Positions 24,340-36,100 of a DNA stretch of 64,000 bases are shown here, piece by piece. Within the stretch, counting starts at the first letter, position 1, and each line of letters begins with the position of its first letter. Both the position numbers and the translations under genes were made by a program. The notes under the pieces were generated by a model, which saw nothing but the letters and a program-made list of their open reading frames with translations, searched no databases and was not told the origin of the DNA. Origin of the DNA: Allacma fusca (lineage: Eukaryota > Arthropoda > Collembola > Symphypleona > Sminthuridae). Where the stretch lies: NCBI GenBank assembly GCA_947179485.1, contig OX359247.1, forward strand, positions 4,679,060-4,743,059, written 5' to 3'.

Positions 24340-26311
24340 ACAATTATTTAATAAATCTTTCACCAACTTTCTCCTCTTCAAACACATCTCCGTCAATTTT
24401 AACCTTCATAGGGTCATGCACCTTTTTGGAGGACGGCATGAAAAACATCGTCATACAAACTTGTTAACTGTCACTTCAACAAATTTCTAACAAGTTAAAA
24501 CAAACAACACAAATTACTAATTAATGTTTTCTCTTTCACACATTTTTGTCAGAGTTATGTACCTTTGCATTTTCCCTGGAAAATTTACTCAAGGATTTCC
24601 CAGGAATGTCTTCAAGTTTCTCACAGTGTTAATTATATTTATGTATAGAAAAAAAACTTTCAAGGATTTCACACTCCCCTTATTCTTGAAAAATCCCTTT
24701 CCTAATATGTAGCTTGGATCAAACAAAATTGACATCCTATGTTTTCCCCTGTTCTCCTTTTATTTTGACTTATGTCTTCTCAGAAATGTTTTAATTTCCT
24801 CTATGTTGAGTTGTGTAAACAAAAAAGGAGTTACAAAAAACATTCATGTCTAAAATTAGCACCCGAGCAGATTTCCTTGTAGTTTCTACTCATATCCCTA
24901 TGAATGGGAGTATTATCCCTACTCAGGGATATATCTCTAAATGAAAGTACACAGGGAAGGATTAGCTGGTTATTAAATAAACTTTCAGCATTCATCTTGA
25001 TCACAAGAAAATTCATAAGTTGAGAGAGCCTCATCGGGCCTGGTCCGAGAGAGATGAGGTAATTTTCCAATGGGAAACTTCCCTTTCATTATCCGCTTGT
25101 ACCATCAAGTGCAGAGCTACCGGGGAGACTATTATTCCAAGGTAAGATCATACTGGGAGGAATGAGGGGAAATATCCCGGAGGTGAAAGTATCTATGCAC
25201 ATAGCTGGAGACAGCCTGAGTGTTAATCAAAAGAAAATTCTAGGAGCCCGAGAGAAAGGAGATGGAAAGTTGTGGAGCACCATCCTTAATTATGACTTTG
25301 TTATAGTACCCTAGAATGCTCCTATACGAAGTGTGGTTTTCCAGTAATGCACCATGTCTGGGAAGGTTGACCGACTAATGTAAGATAAAACTTGCTCAAA
25401 TTATCAGCTCCAACTTTTAAGATGAGCAAACCGCTTGTTAATTGCACCCAGCTACGGCCTCACCCTATGGTTATGGGACTCGGCTTTTGTATTTCAACTT
25501 CCAACAAAATGTCCCACACCAGTCCGCACACCAGTACTCCCTAAATTAAAAAGTGAAAGCAAACTTTGTCAATTCCTGGTCTCAATACTTGTAAATTCTT
25601 GGGCAAAATATTTAGCCTGACCTTCTCCCAAACTGCGACGGGTACTATAAATATAATTTGTTTAAAATAATTACAGTCCTCTCCAAGAAACCAATAGAAT
25701 TGGAATGCAAGGGCTGACAATAACTTTGCGGTTTAATTTTATCTGTCATCAAAATCATCCTGGGATGGTGTCATTCCTGGACAGGACTAGAGCGCAAATA
25801 TAATTTTATTACTGCATCTATGGCCACAGTGGGAAGGAAGAGCAATCAAAACTTTTTTGACGGAATCACTTAAAAATATGGGAAGGGAAGGAATGCTACG
25901 TTGATTATAATTTGTTTTCTGATTGATAAAAAAAAAGTTTGTGCAATTCATACAGAGGACAGGGGGGAAAAAGTGAGAAAGTTTTCCCAAACCGAAAAAT
26001 TGTTTTGCTTGTTTTCTAGATTGAGTCTCCTTCATTAGTACGGTCTGCCAGTTGGAGTTGGGATCCCGACTTTTTCTATGTGCTAGGACCCGAGGATATA
26101 TATTTCCCTATGTGGATGAGAAGAATTCCCATTGTGTGTCCTCTCATGACCCCGTGATTGACTCCGTACTAGTTGGAATTTCCATAAAAATTGCTCCACT
26201 TTAGATGGTGAAGATCAATCTGAATTAATTTGTACGCATCAAATGGAAATCGGGGGAAAAGTTTTTTCAACACTATAATAATTGTCATGTATCAAGACTT
26301 GGGAGAGAAAA

Positions 26312-26315
<4 letters not shown>

Positions 26316-26348
<33 letters not shown>
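26316..26348 (+). repeat. (GA)n microsatellite
   Basis: Uninterrupted GA repeat of about 33 bases, 50 bases before the palindrome at 26398. Confidence 0.95.
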
Positions 26349-26351
<3 letters not shown>

Positions 26352-26397
26352 GTGAAAATCCAAAGAGAAAAAAATCTTGAGGGAAAGATTGTCAGCT

Positions 26398-26419
26398 AAA
26401 CTTTCTCCGGAGAAAGTTT
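26398..26419. repeat. Perfect 22-bp palindrome built on GGAGAAAG
   Basis: Two 11-base arms, AAACTTTCTCC and GGAGAAAGTTT, abut without a spacer. Neither arm extends further. Confidence 0.95.
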
Positions 26420-26781
26420 TTTCTTTCTCTCCCCACCCCCTTCACTCTCCATGGATTTAATGATGAGGATTCAAGTTTTTAGAAAAATGGTTGATAATAA
26501 CAGGGAAGAGGAAGAAGGGGGGGGCGAGGAAGGCGCGAAAAGTCAATTTACAATTTTTACCTTAACAAGCAAAAAAAAAGTACTGTAAAGTTTAGGTTTC
26601 CTTTTATCGCTACTTCTCGGCTCTCTTCATTGTTAGTGTCGATCCTCGGAGTCTATTGACAACACTAAGGTTGACATCGGAGATATAACTTATTTGAGGT
26701 TGTTGTAGAATGATGTGTAAAAAAAGGAGGAATAAACGAGGCGGGAAGGAAGGAGTGAGAAAGAGAAGACTGAGAAAGAGT

Positions 26782-26800
26782 GAGAGAGAGAGAGAGAGAG
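26782..26800 (+). repeat. (GA)n microsatellite
   Basis: Short GA repeat inside a longer purine-rich tract (26710-26860). Confidence 0.9.
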
Positions 26801-27456
26801 TAAGAGTAAGAGAGGGAAAAAGAAAAAAATAGAAATGGAAGAAGGAAACATTTGGAAAAGCTTGATCCAGCACTTCTGTCAAAAACTAGACAGATTGGCT
26901 TTTTTATGTTTGGTCGGCAGAAAGCCCCAGTCAAAGTATTAGTGAGCTTGTTAAGAAAGCTCCGTGGCACTCCCTACATTATAGATTTCGACAGATGGAA
27001 AACCCTAGCAATTTTTCACATCTTGACATTATTTCGCGTGTCCTCCACACGACTCCACATGCCCAGGAGTTTATTTTGGAAGGCTCCCATATGCATATGT
27101 ATCAATGCATCCCTGGGCTCTCCATACTGTTAAGGAAAAACTTGACAATTTTATTTATTTTTCTGTCTCTCCCCTTCCCTGTCACGGTTCCAAACCTCGC
27201 CGGCTCCACATCAACATAAAGTTCCGAGCGAGTGGATGTCTCAACCGTACTGGGAGCATAGACACTTTAAATCAAATTTAAAACTTTAAAACATCTCACA
27301 AAAAGACATTATTTTGGAATCAAATCCCTCACAAACTATCCAAATGGAAATTGTTTCCTAGGGAAGTCAACACAGTGGAAATTATTTCTCTTCCATTTAT
27401 TCCCCCTCGAAATAATATTTTGATATTCCTAGAACACTACCACAGACGGAGCACAA

Positions 27457-27471
27457 ACACACACACACACA
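27457..27471 (+). repeat. (AC)n microsatellite
   Basis: Short uninterrupted AC repeat. Confidence 0.8.
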
Positions 27472-29853
27472 AATGGTAATGAGTAAATGCATTTTTTCCC
27501 AGGATAAAATTCCTCTGACGACGTGCCTGTGGACTGGAGAGTACAAAATAAACAAAAAATGGAACAATTCCAGAGCTTGTGTATATATTTAATAAAATTG
27601 CTTTTTTCCTAAAAACTTAGGCTGACATAATGCCGAGGCCGTCATGCATGGAGACATGTAAAAATAAGAAATGTCAATAAAAATTGTCTCTCAAGGATCA
27701 ATCCATTTAAATTTCCATTACGGCATGCAAGGGGGACTTTACGTCGGGAATGAGAATTCATTTCGGAGAGATGGAATGTTTCTAAAGACAGATACATATC
27801 TACAACGTGTGACTCCACAGAAAGCATTTTCTCAAGCGAAATAAGAAATTGTATCTTGATTCCTCTTGTTCTGCTGGAGTGCATGCTTGCGCCACATTCC
27901 CATGTCTCTGTCAAGGTCTCCTTCCATTAATATCCCTTCACAAATACTCCCAACCAGGAGAACATATTTAAGTACAAGTTGAGCATAATAATATATTTGG
28001 GAGCTCAATGTACATACGCATAATTACACGAGAGTCTTGTGCATTCAAGCTTCCAGTGGAATTTGCAGATAGTACAATTTCCATTTATGGGAGCAATGAA
28101 GGAGATTCTACATGAAATTATTTGTGGATTTTTGTACTTTTGTTTTTGTATAGATATATCTAGGTACATATTGTTTGTGTATTTTACATATGTAAGTGTG
28201 GTTCAATGTGCACTTGTGGGTAGTGGGAATGAATAGTGCTGAGGAAGTCAATGTTCAAGTATGCAGAAGAGCTCTGCTGTAGACTCATTTTACAAAGAGG
28301 AGCAACCACACATTTCTCTGGTTGGGGGTGAACCACAAAAAGGGAAAACCTTGATGTGACAAATACAGGGGAAAGCATCCTTGAAACAATATTCGGGAAA
28401 GTAAATATTTGTAATTACACAGGTGAATAGACACACACAGTCATCATATTTACATCATATGTAGATACAACAACATAAGAATAACAAAAAACATTTTGCA
28501 TCAAAATCAAAATGATGGAGTAGAAACGGAGGGCAGGATTGAATATTCAAACAGCTGTCATTTTTTACTGTCGTGACTGAAAGCACGCAAGTAGTCAACC
28601 CTGTCAAAACTCGATCACTCATTTGAAAAAATATATCCCGGGAAAGTCTTTACAACCGTGAAAAAAATTGAGAAATTTGTCCCCTCAGTGAATTGGAACC
28701 TCTCTCATGAATCTCTCATGTTACAGTTGCTGGAGAAAGCAAAAAAAATAAGCATTTCAGCTCATGATGCTTTCTCCACCCAGGGATATAGGAATCAAAT
28801 GAAATATGATCGTTGGCCTGAAGACAAAAGTGTTTTGATGAAATCCGGAGATATTTAGATACAATCTCGAATACACCTGCAACATTACTGTCACGTGTGA
28901 TGTCAGGTGTGTGAGGTATTTGTATCCTTAGGATGGAAGTTGCGCCATGGAACAAAATTTTTTTATGCAGGTACGGACTGCAGTACATTCCTGTTTTAAA
29001 TGCTACTGTAAACTGGCCGGATGGAGTTACAGGGATATGCTCCGTAGACATTATATTTCATTTTTATTGTCATGTTGTACAGTCCCAGACGCACATCCAG
29101 CCGACACTCAAGTAGAAGTAGGTGATGGGACGGAGTTCCATTTATTCCTCGACATCTTCAGTAGCACTTTGGTCTCGAGGGGAATGAAGTGTAGGGTCTA
29201 GGGGATGGGAAATTCATAGTGGTAAAGGTCTCCTGGAGGAACCAATCCATGGACATTTTGTTCATGGCGACATTTATCTCCGACATTTGTGCCAATCTTG
29301 ATGCATGCACACGTCTTGTACGTGTGCTTTCACTTTGGTGTGCTTTCACAAGGAGAAATCTCGTTGATACAATCCGTTGTATTTAAATACAGGTTTTTCC
29401 TTAAACGTACCTACCGGGCTGCCTTCGTTAAATGCATGCCCTTTAATTTGTGATTATACAGTCCATTTGACCTACATAAAAAAACAGTCTGCAAAACAGA
29501 GAATTCTCGTGATCTATCAACCATCTGTAATTACTACGATGGGGACAATTCTGCAATGAATGTTTAGCTATTGTTGAATTCAAACCTTCCTGACGAGGAA
29601 CACCCGTGTGAAAAGTTTGTGCTTGGACGTTTGATATGAGACGTGAAAATCAACTAACGTCACGGACTCTCTCGGGATAATTATGGGAGAGATCTGTGTT
29701 CATCAATGATTTACCGTCTTTGGAAGTTGAGGGAGCGAAAGGGAAAATACATGCCCACAATGGAACTTGAAAAATTAATGTCTTCGGAACTTTCCAAATA
29801 GAGACTCGGATCCTCCTCTAATATTTACCTTCCGCTGTTACTCTTCCCTTTAA

Positions 29854-29870
29854 AACACACACACACACAC
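29854..29870 (+). repeat. (AC)n microsatellite
   Basis: Short uninterrupted AC repeat. Confidence 0.85.
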
Positions 29871-30980
29871 TCCGTGTTACGCATTTCCTTTGTCGGTTAG
29901 ACACATCAATGATGTGCATCCATCCAGCACGTGCCCAATAGTATCTGGAGAAAGTGCGGAGGGAAAGTTTCTGAGTCCATGGATCTGGGATTTAAAGCAG
30001 TGATACAAACATGGTCCGATCGTGTCTAAACCCCTTGTGAGAAGTGAAAGAGAATAAGCTCACAATCTTTACAGCTGCGATGCCTTCCAGAATTCAGGAG
30101 GAGTAACTCTTGTATTTACGAGCATAGAATAATGCACGTATAAATTAAACTTACTTATAAAGTGGGGTCATTACAGGCACGATAATAATTGTTGGGGTAA
30201 TTATAAGAAGTAACACTTGAACACGTAAGTAGGTACTACTGGGTAGATACAAGAAAACACTTAGAATGGAGAAAACTACGAGACCTGGTATATGAAAGTA
30301 ATTGTATCTATCTTTGAGAGAAAACGTTTTTATCAGAGGGAGAAAGGGAACCATGTTAAAGCATCATCATCTTCTTCAAAGTGCAACAGTTCAAGTGTAA
30401 GGGTTTTGCTTGAAGGAACCCCACCTTCCAGTATTTATTTGACGGATCGTGAGTCTGGCACGGGTTTGGATATTCAAAGAAAATCTGACGGGTCTTTGCT
30501 GTCACGGTGATCGCTTTTCTCTCTCCTTCCCTCAGAGTCATGTCGTAGATGTGAGAGTGTACCTTGATGTGAATGTGTACATTCGTTGGGGTGTTTGTGC
30601 TCGTGTGTGAGTCTCTGTATCTCTGACAATAATCCCAAACTGGTGAATGGAGGATAGACGGATAAATAATGGATTCAGTTTTAATATTTGCCCTGCACAA
30701 AAGAAAGCTGTTTCCTCGTGGTTCTGTTGAGTGACTGTGCCAAGCACAAGTCAATTTCACAAAGACTTCAATAATAACCTTTGAGTTTTGATTCCATTTG
30801 AATTTCTTCTCATCCTTCATCCTCTTCTTGCATATAGTTAATCCATTGTACCTCAATCTGTATTTATATTTCCATGTAAAAACTATTAGTATCTCTATGA
30901 CTGTCTTCCCATATCACCATCATCATCCCTCCAAAGGATCCCAGTTTTTGAAATATTACTTGTAACATGTGTACAGCCTC

Positions 30981-31000
30981 AGTGAAAGTTTACTTTCACT
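30981..31000. repeat. Perfect 9-bp inverted repeat with 2-base spacer
   Basis: AGTGAAAGT and ACTTTCACT are separated by TT. The arms contain the same GAAAG core seen throughout the window. Confidence 0.9.
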
Positions 31001-32861
31001 CACGAAAGAAACACCAAAGGTTCTGAATCTGTCAGTGTATCCTTGTGTTACTCCCATCCAAATTTTCGTACAGGAGAAAATCCAAAGATATTTTAAACCT
31101 TTTTTTCCCCAGAAATTTTTGTCTCCTTTTTATATTAGAAACCCTGAAGTCATAAGAATTATGTTTCAATATTAATTAAACCCACGTATTTACATATAAT
31201 TTTGTTCAAACATTTCTCCATACTTTGTATTTGGAAATATCCCCATGGCAATAAAAAAAAGTGTATTTTTGTCTTGATTTGGCATTTCACTAATGCAGGG
31301 CTGACTCGTCCATGCAATTTTAAAACCAATTCTTCTTTGGAACGAGGTCCCGCGGCTGTGGGAATTGCTCGTCCGTCTTGCAAGGGTTCCAGGACCCACT
31401 GGAGTGTGTAGGAGATGGAGTAATTAAGCCCTCCAGACTGAGGTTGTGGGAACTGATGGTAAAAATAAAAGGGGTATGAGAGGCTAGATTCCTGGCAGAA
31501 GCTCCCCTATTATTAAAGGGCTAATATTTTATTCAATCTGAGAGAGTTTTCAGATAAGAGTGATGGGACCTCTGCCTTGAAAGCCTATTTCTCATACAAA
31601 CCCACGTCTAGGTATTTATACTTTCCGAGGGTTTCCAAGCTGGAAGATGATACGGGGAAGAACAAATGGGAATAAATGTTTTACAGGGCAGCGGAATATT
31701 TATTTTAAATTACGTACATAATTATATCCACGTTCTGTGTCTACAGTTTACATCCCTGATGACACAACGTAATATGTAGATATATGTCTAGTATAAAATT
31801 CACAGCACACATTATTGTACTGTTTCCTTTTAAGCTTCGCCCCAGTATTGTGAGAATTCAGAGATGTTCCACGCATTTGTTTTTCTTTTCCTGAGTGCAC
31901 TTTCCTCAAAAGGCAACGAATACGGAGCTCTCCATGAAGCAGCTTTCCATGTGACCATAAACATAAATTTAAATACGATGCATCTCCGCGTTCTACAGCT
32001 CAAAAGTTTAAGTGAGTATTTAAATTTCAATGCGTAGACATATGACACGGGATTGTTCGTATCCATCATGCATAATTCGGTGTATTGTCCCAAGAAAGAT
32101 GTGTACGGTCGGTGGGAGCTAGTCTGTCTGAGGATCTGGAAGTGTGCTTACTTGGAAAAATTAAAATAATTCATAGCACTAGTCAGAATTTGAGGGGCTC
32201 AGCGGAATGTAGACAGTACGTTTCAGATAACGATGGTATTTTTACCTCGAGAAAATTGAGCTGGGATTAAATCTACCCTCTTCACCCGGTCCAGCTTCAT
32301 AAATACAAACTATAAGTTTGTATATCCATATATTGCAAAGCTATAAGAAATTATTGTTCATGGAGATATAGTACATAAGGCGTTATTGTGCGTAGTGTAC
32401 ACGTGTATAATTACAGGATTCCTTAATATTTGTGGATAGTAAGCATTGACATGAAATAGACATAAATATGTTAAGATAAGGTAATATTTGAGGCAGAACA
32501 AATCATATAGATAGGGACCTTATGTACAGCCCATGGAGAAATATGTCCCAGAAGATATTAATATTGACAACCTTTGACTGAGTCTCTTAAAAACAGCAGT
32601 GGGTCCTCGGGGACGAGGTTCCTTTCTCCTCTCGAAGGAGTTATAGATTGAGAAGAGGAGAGAGAGAGAGAGAGTCAGAGAAATGATCATGATACATCGG
32701 CATGTGAGTGGATGTGAACATTGAGTGAAAGCACTCAATTATGAAATTTGACTCTTATTATGAATTGGTTAAAGGTCATTGGAGTGGAATGGCATCAGTG
32801 CCTTTGTCTGTCTCTGCCATGACAATACTCTCGTAGAAAAAAAAAGTCCTGCCAACCTTTT

Positions 32862-32867
<6 letters not shown>

Positions 32868-32904
<37 letters not shown>

Positions 32905-32908
32905 TCTC
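32868..32908 (+). repeat. (CT)n microsatellite
   Basis: CT repeat interrupted only by one extra C near 32901. A complementary GA tract lies about 210 bases downstream. Confidence 0.95.
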
Positions 32909-33114
32909 AATTCACTTTCACTCTCTTTTCTCTCTACATCTTGTCTACCTTTTGAAAAAGAAGATAATACTGATTCGCCAAGGATTCGAGTTTACCCGAG
33001 CGGCAAATTGAACTTATGAGAGGCCATTAAGGATTGAGTCGACAGGGTCTTGGCGTCATCTATAGATATATTTCACACTCTGCCGTACAATCTGCACATA
33101 TGGGCACTCTGATG

Positions 33115-33118
<4 letters not shown>

Positions 33119-33154
<36 letters not shown>
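33119..33154 (+). repeat. (GA)n microsatellite
   Basis: Uninterrupted AG repeat of 36 bases, complementary to the CT tract at 32868. Confidence 0.97.
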
Positions 33155-33157
<3 letters not shown>

Positions 33158-36100
33158 GAGCATTGGAGTACTTCAGCCCCAGCTTTTTTTCCCCTCTCTA
33201 AAACTCTCAGTGTGTGAACACATGTATGACCATTCCGGGCCTTTGAATTTATTGTGTTCTCTCCCCAGCTCACATTGTTCCGTCAGAAGTTGAGCTTTTT
33301 GGAGATTTTGAGGAACCAAATCTTGACAGCCTTTTTCCTAAATTGTGCTTATGTCAACCAATTCCGTGTGTAGCCCGGAGGATCCTTTCTTCCCAGTTCC
33401 CCCTTTAACTTTCCACAAGGAACGTCAAAATGAATTTTTTTTACTTCCTCACATTTTATGAGCACCCAAAAGATATGGGTCACCTTTGATACTCCCAGAG
33501 ATTGAGATGTTATGCTAATAAATGGTGGGTGTGGGGAATGGAGGGGGGAGGGTGGTGAGAGTTCCTCTATGAAAAAATAAAGGGGGGGGGAGACCTGTAA
33601 GTTATGACAAGTTACAAAGTCCCTTTAAAAATTACAACTGGGATTCTACATTACCTTCCCTTTGATAAGCCGAGCCATTCAGACCCACTACAATAACAAA
33701 CATTCATTAGGAAAATGAATGGAAATCTTTTTTAGCACTTTGGTGCCCCTACTCAAAGACAGCCGACAGGGAATGGCGACATGTAAAAACCCACTATCGT
33801 TTCCATCTCCCTCATCCTAAATAAATTTTGAGGGAAGAGAAAGCAAGGAGAGAGAAAGCTAAATACAAGGAGAGGTTTTTATTTGAAGAGTGAGATGGGC
33901 TAAGAAAGATATCTTTTTATAGCTGCATAACTCTTCCTCCTCAATGGTTCTCCAACACTCAGAAGGAGAAAGGGAGAGATATGTGCGTGTGAGTGGGGAA
34001 AAGAGGTTTTTTTTGTTCATGTGCAAAGAGGGAAGGATTTTTAATTTACTCCTTATATTTGTCTCCTTTCAAGTTCCCCGTCCTTTTATTCCCAGGAAAG
34101 ATTTTTTAACTTTCTTCATTTGCTTTCTCCATTGTGTCCACATTTTTTTTACGAGGGCCTCCCCTTCATTTGGAATTGTGCTTTTGGCGGGAGACGGATT
34201 TTATAATAATCAATATAGTAAACGGGGAGAGCTCTTTACAATTCATGAATTCAGTGGAGGAGATTCTGTCATTCTATTTTCTTTTTGTGCTCTGGCATAG
34301 ATACACGTCTGGGAGATACTTACAAAGGCATGTGGTTTTTATGTATAGTTAAGTTATATATCTATTTATCTGGATAGGAGAAAGAGAGAGAGAGAGTGAT
34401 TCTGACTGATTGTGAAATTGAGAGAAAGGAGGGTTCACATTTGCCTATTTAAAGCTCCGGCACGATTCTTCCCAGAAAGACTTGACACGTCTCAGAATCC
34501 CACTGTGTATCTATCCCCTTCAAGGAGAAAGCTTAAAAGGTTGGCAGGACTTATAGTAATTAAAAGTTTCGCACACTTTTAGACATTTATAGATTATTCA
34601 CAGGGAGTTCCGTCTGGAGGGATACATAGATACACATGTACATATGCCAGGAGGTAGGCTCATTGGGGCTTTTAGGGGGAATGGGAGTTTTGTGGGAAAT
34701 CTTGATATCGACACCATCATCTGATAAACTTTTACTTCTCATCGTCCCTCTTCCGAGGAGAACGTGTTGCTCGTACTTTTCAAGTGTCAATTTAGACTCT
34801 CTTCAACTGTCTCTCATGTCAAATACACCTTCTGCTCTTACCACCTCTCTAATTGCACAAGAGCTTTCTCCCACCCTTTTCCAAAAATCCTATGTGACTT
34901 GATCCGTGTTTCTCAGCATCCTTAATATGACAATGTAACAGCATTGATTGACACATATAATTATATGTATGCTGTCCAAGTACCAGTCTAGCCTGCACGT
35001 GTCCCTTCAACTTTCTCCCAGGATCTACAGTATGTACGACCCATGTGAAAATTATTTTGTATCTACATAAATGAATGCATACAAACAAAACCTGTAAATA
35101 ATACGGCTCCAATTTGTACCTTGAGGAATAATGGCCAGAGGTGACAAGGAAAATCATGGGAAGAATTTAATAGTACAAAAAGTCACCTAAAGTTAGGACA
35201 ATTTTCCCTCTTTTTTGCATCTACGTTAATGGTAAAACTGTAACTTTTGGGTATTTGTTTCTCGGAGTAAAAATAAATCACAAGATTACGATTTCATGGG
35301 TTACTGGAAACCCTAAATGCGAGGGTAAGAGTGAGGGAGGGGAAAGTTGGAGATTTGGTTACACCTCGAGTCTATTCTCCAAGTCTTGACATATCGTACT
35401 TTTGGCTCATGATTTATGTTCCTACCATTCAAGTTTCCTTGACGAGCTGTTTGTTTCCCGGAAAAAATCTTTCCTTTCACAACCAACCAGTTCTGGTCCA
35501 ACTGGCCGGGCCTGCTCGACTGTATAGACCTAACCTTATTTAATGCTCGGATAGTATGCAAACTCCCCTTATGTCGACCTTATTGCCAGAGACCGTAGGG
35601 AAGGGAAAGCATTGGAGAAAGTAGGGCTAAAAATGGAGTTTTTTTAAATACTTGTTTCTTACATAGCACACTTGTGCTTATGCTCAAAGTGGATATAGTA
35701 ATTTCCTCTAGATATAGTATATATGTATCCATCAGCATTGGGGAAAGTATATATTTGAGCTTTTGGGTTTTCGGATCACATCAAGTATGGAAAAGGAGAG
35801 AGAATCCTGGGAAGGAGAAAAGGGAGGTTGGGGAATAGTGTGCGAGTGGAGATAGAAGTGAGGAAGGAGAGCAGAAATGGAGAATGAGCTGATTTCCAAG
35901 AACACCCCCTGAGAATGAACATGATTAATTGTTAGCGTCTTCAAGGAGGATCTTCCACATGCCTGGAGGTCCTAGCTCAAAATACAAATCGCATCGTCTA
36001 ATTCTACCTGAACTCACTGGTAATTTTAGCCTGACAGTTCTCAAAATTAAACCGTAGAATTTTTTTCATATTTTTTCCCCTCTCAAATATTCACCTTCGG

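Larger units (their letters stand above)
24340..33118 (+). other. Dop2R: Probable first coding intron of Dop2R, part 1
   Basis: Continuous with the donor at 24334. No TM3 exon is seen: I looked for the DRY coding pattern and the conserved cysteine-containing segment on the + strand. The block holds (GA)n tracts near 26316 and 26782, (AC)n tracts near 27457 and 29854, a (CT)n tract at 32868, and the inverted repeats at 26398 and 30981. The minus-strand frame at 30356-30856 opens on TTG and matches no family. Confidence 0.5.

Noticed and set aside
26610..26970. Overlapping minus-strand frames rich in Ser, Leu and Phe
   Set aside because: Products of the purine-rich tract and GA repeat read on the opposite strand.
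30356..30856. 166-codon minus-strand open frame
   Set aside because: Begins with TTG, not ATG; no recognisable domain or compositional sign of coding. Long but still possible by chance across six frames of 64 kb.
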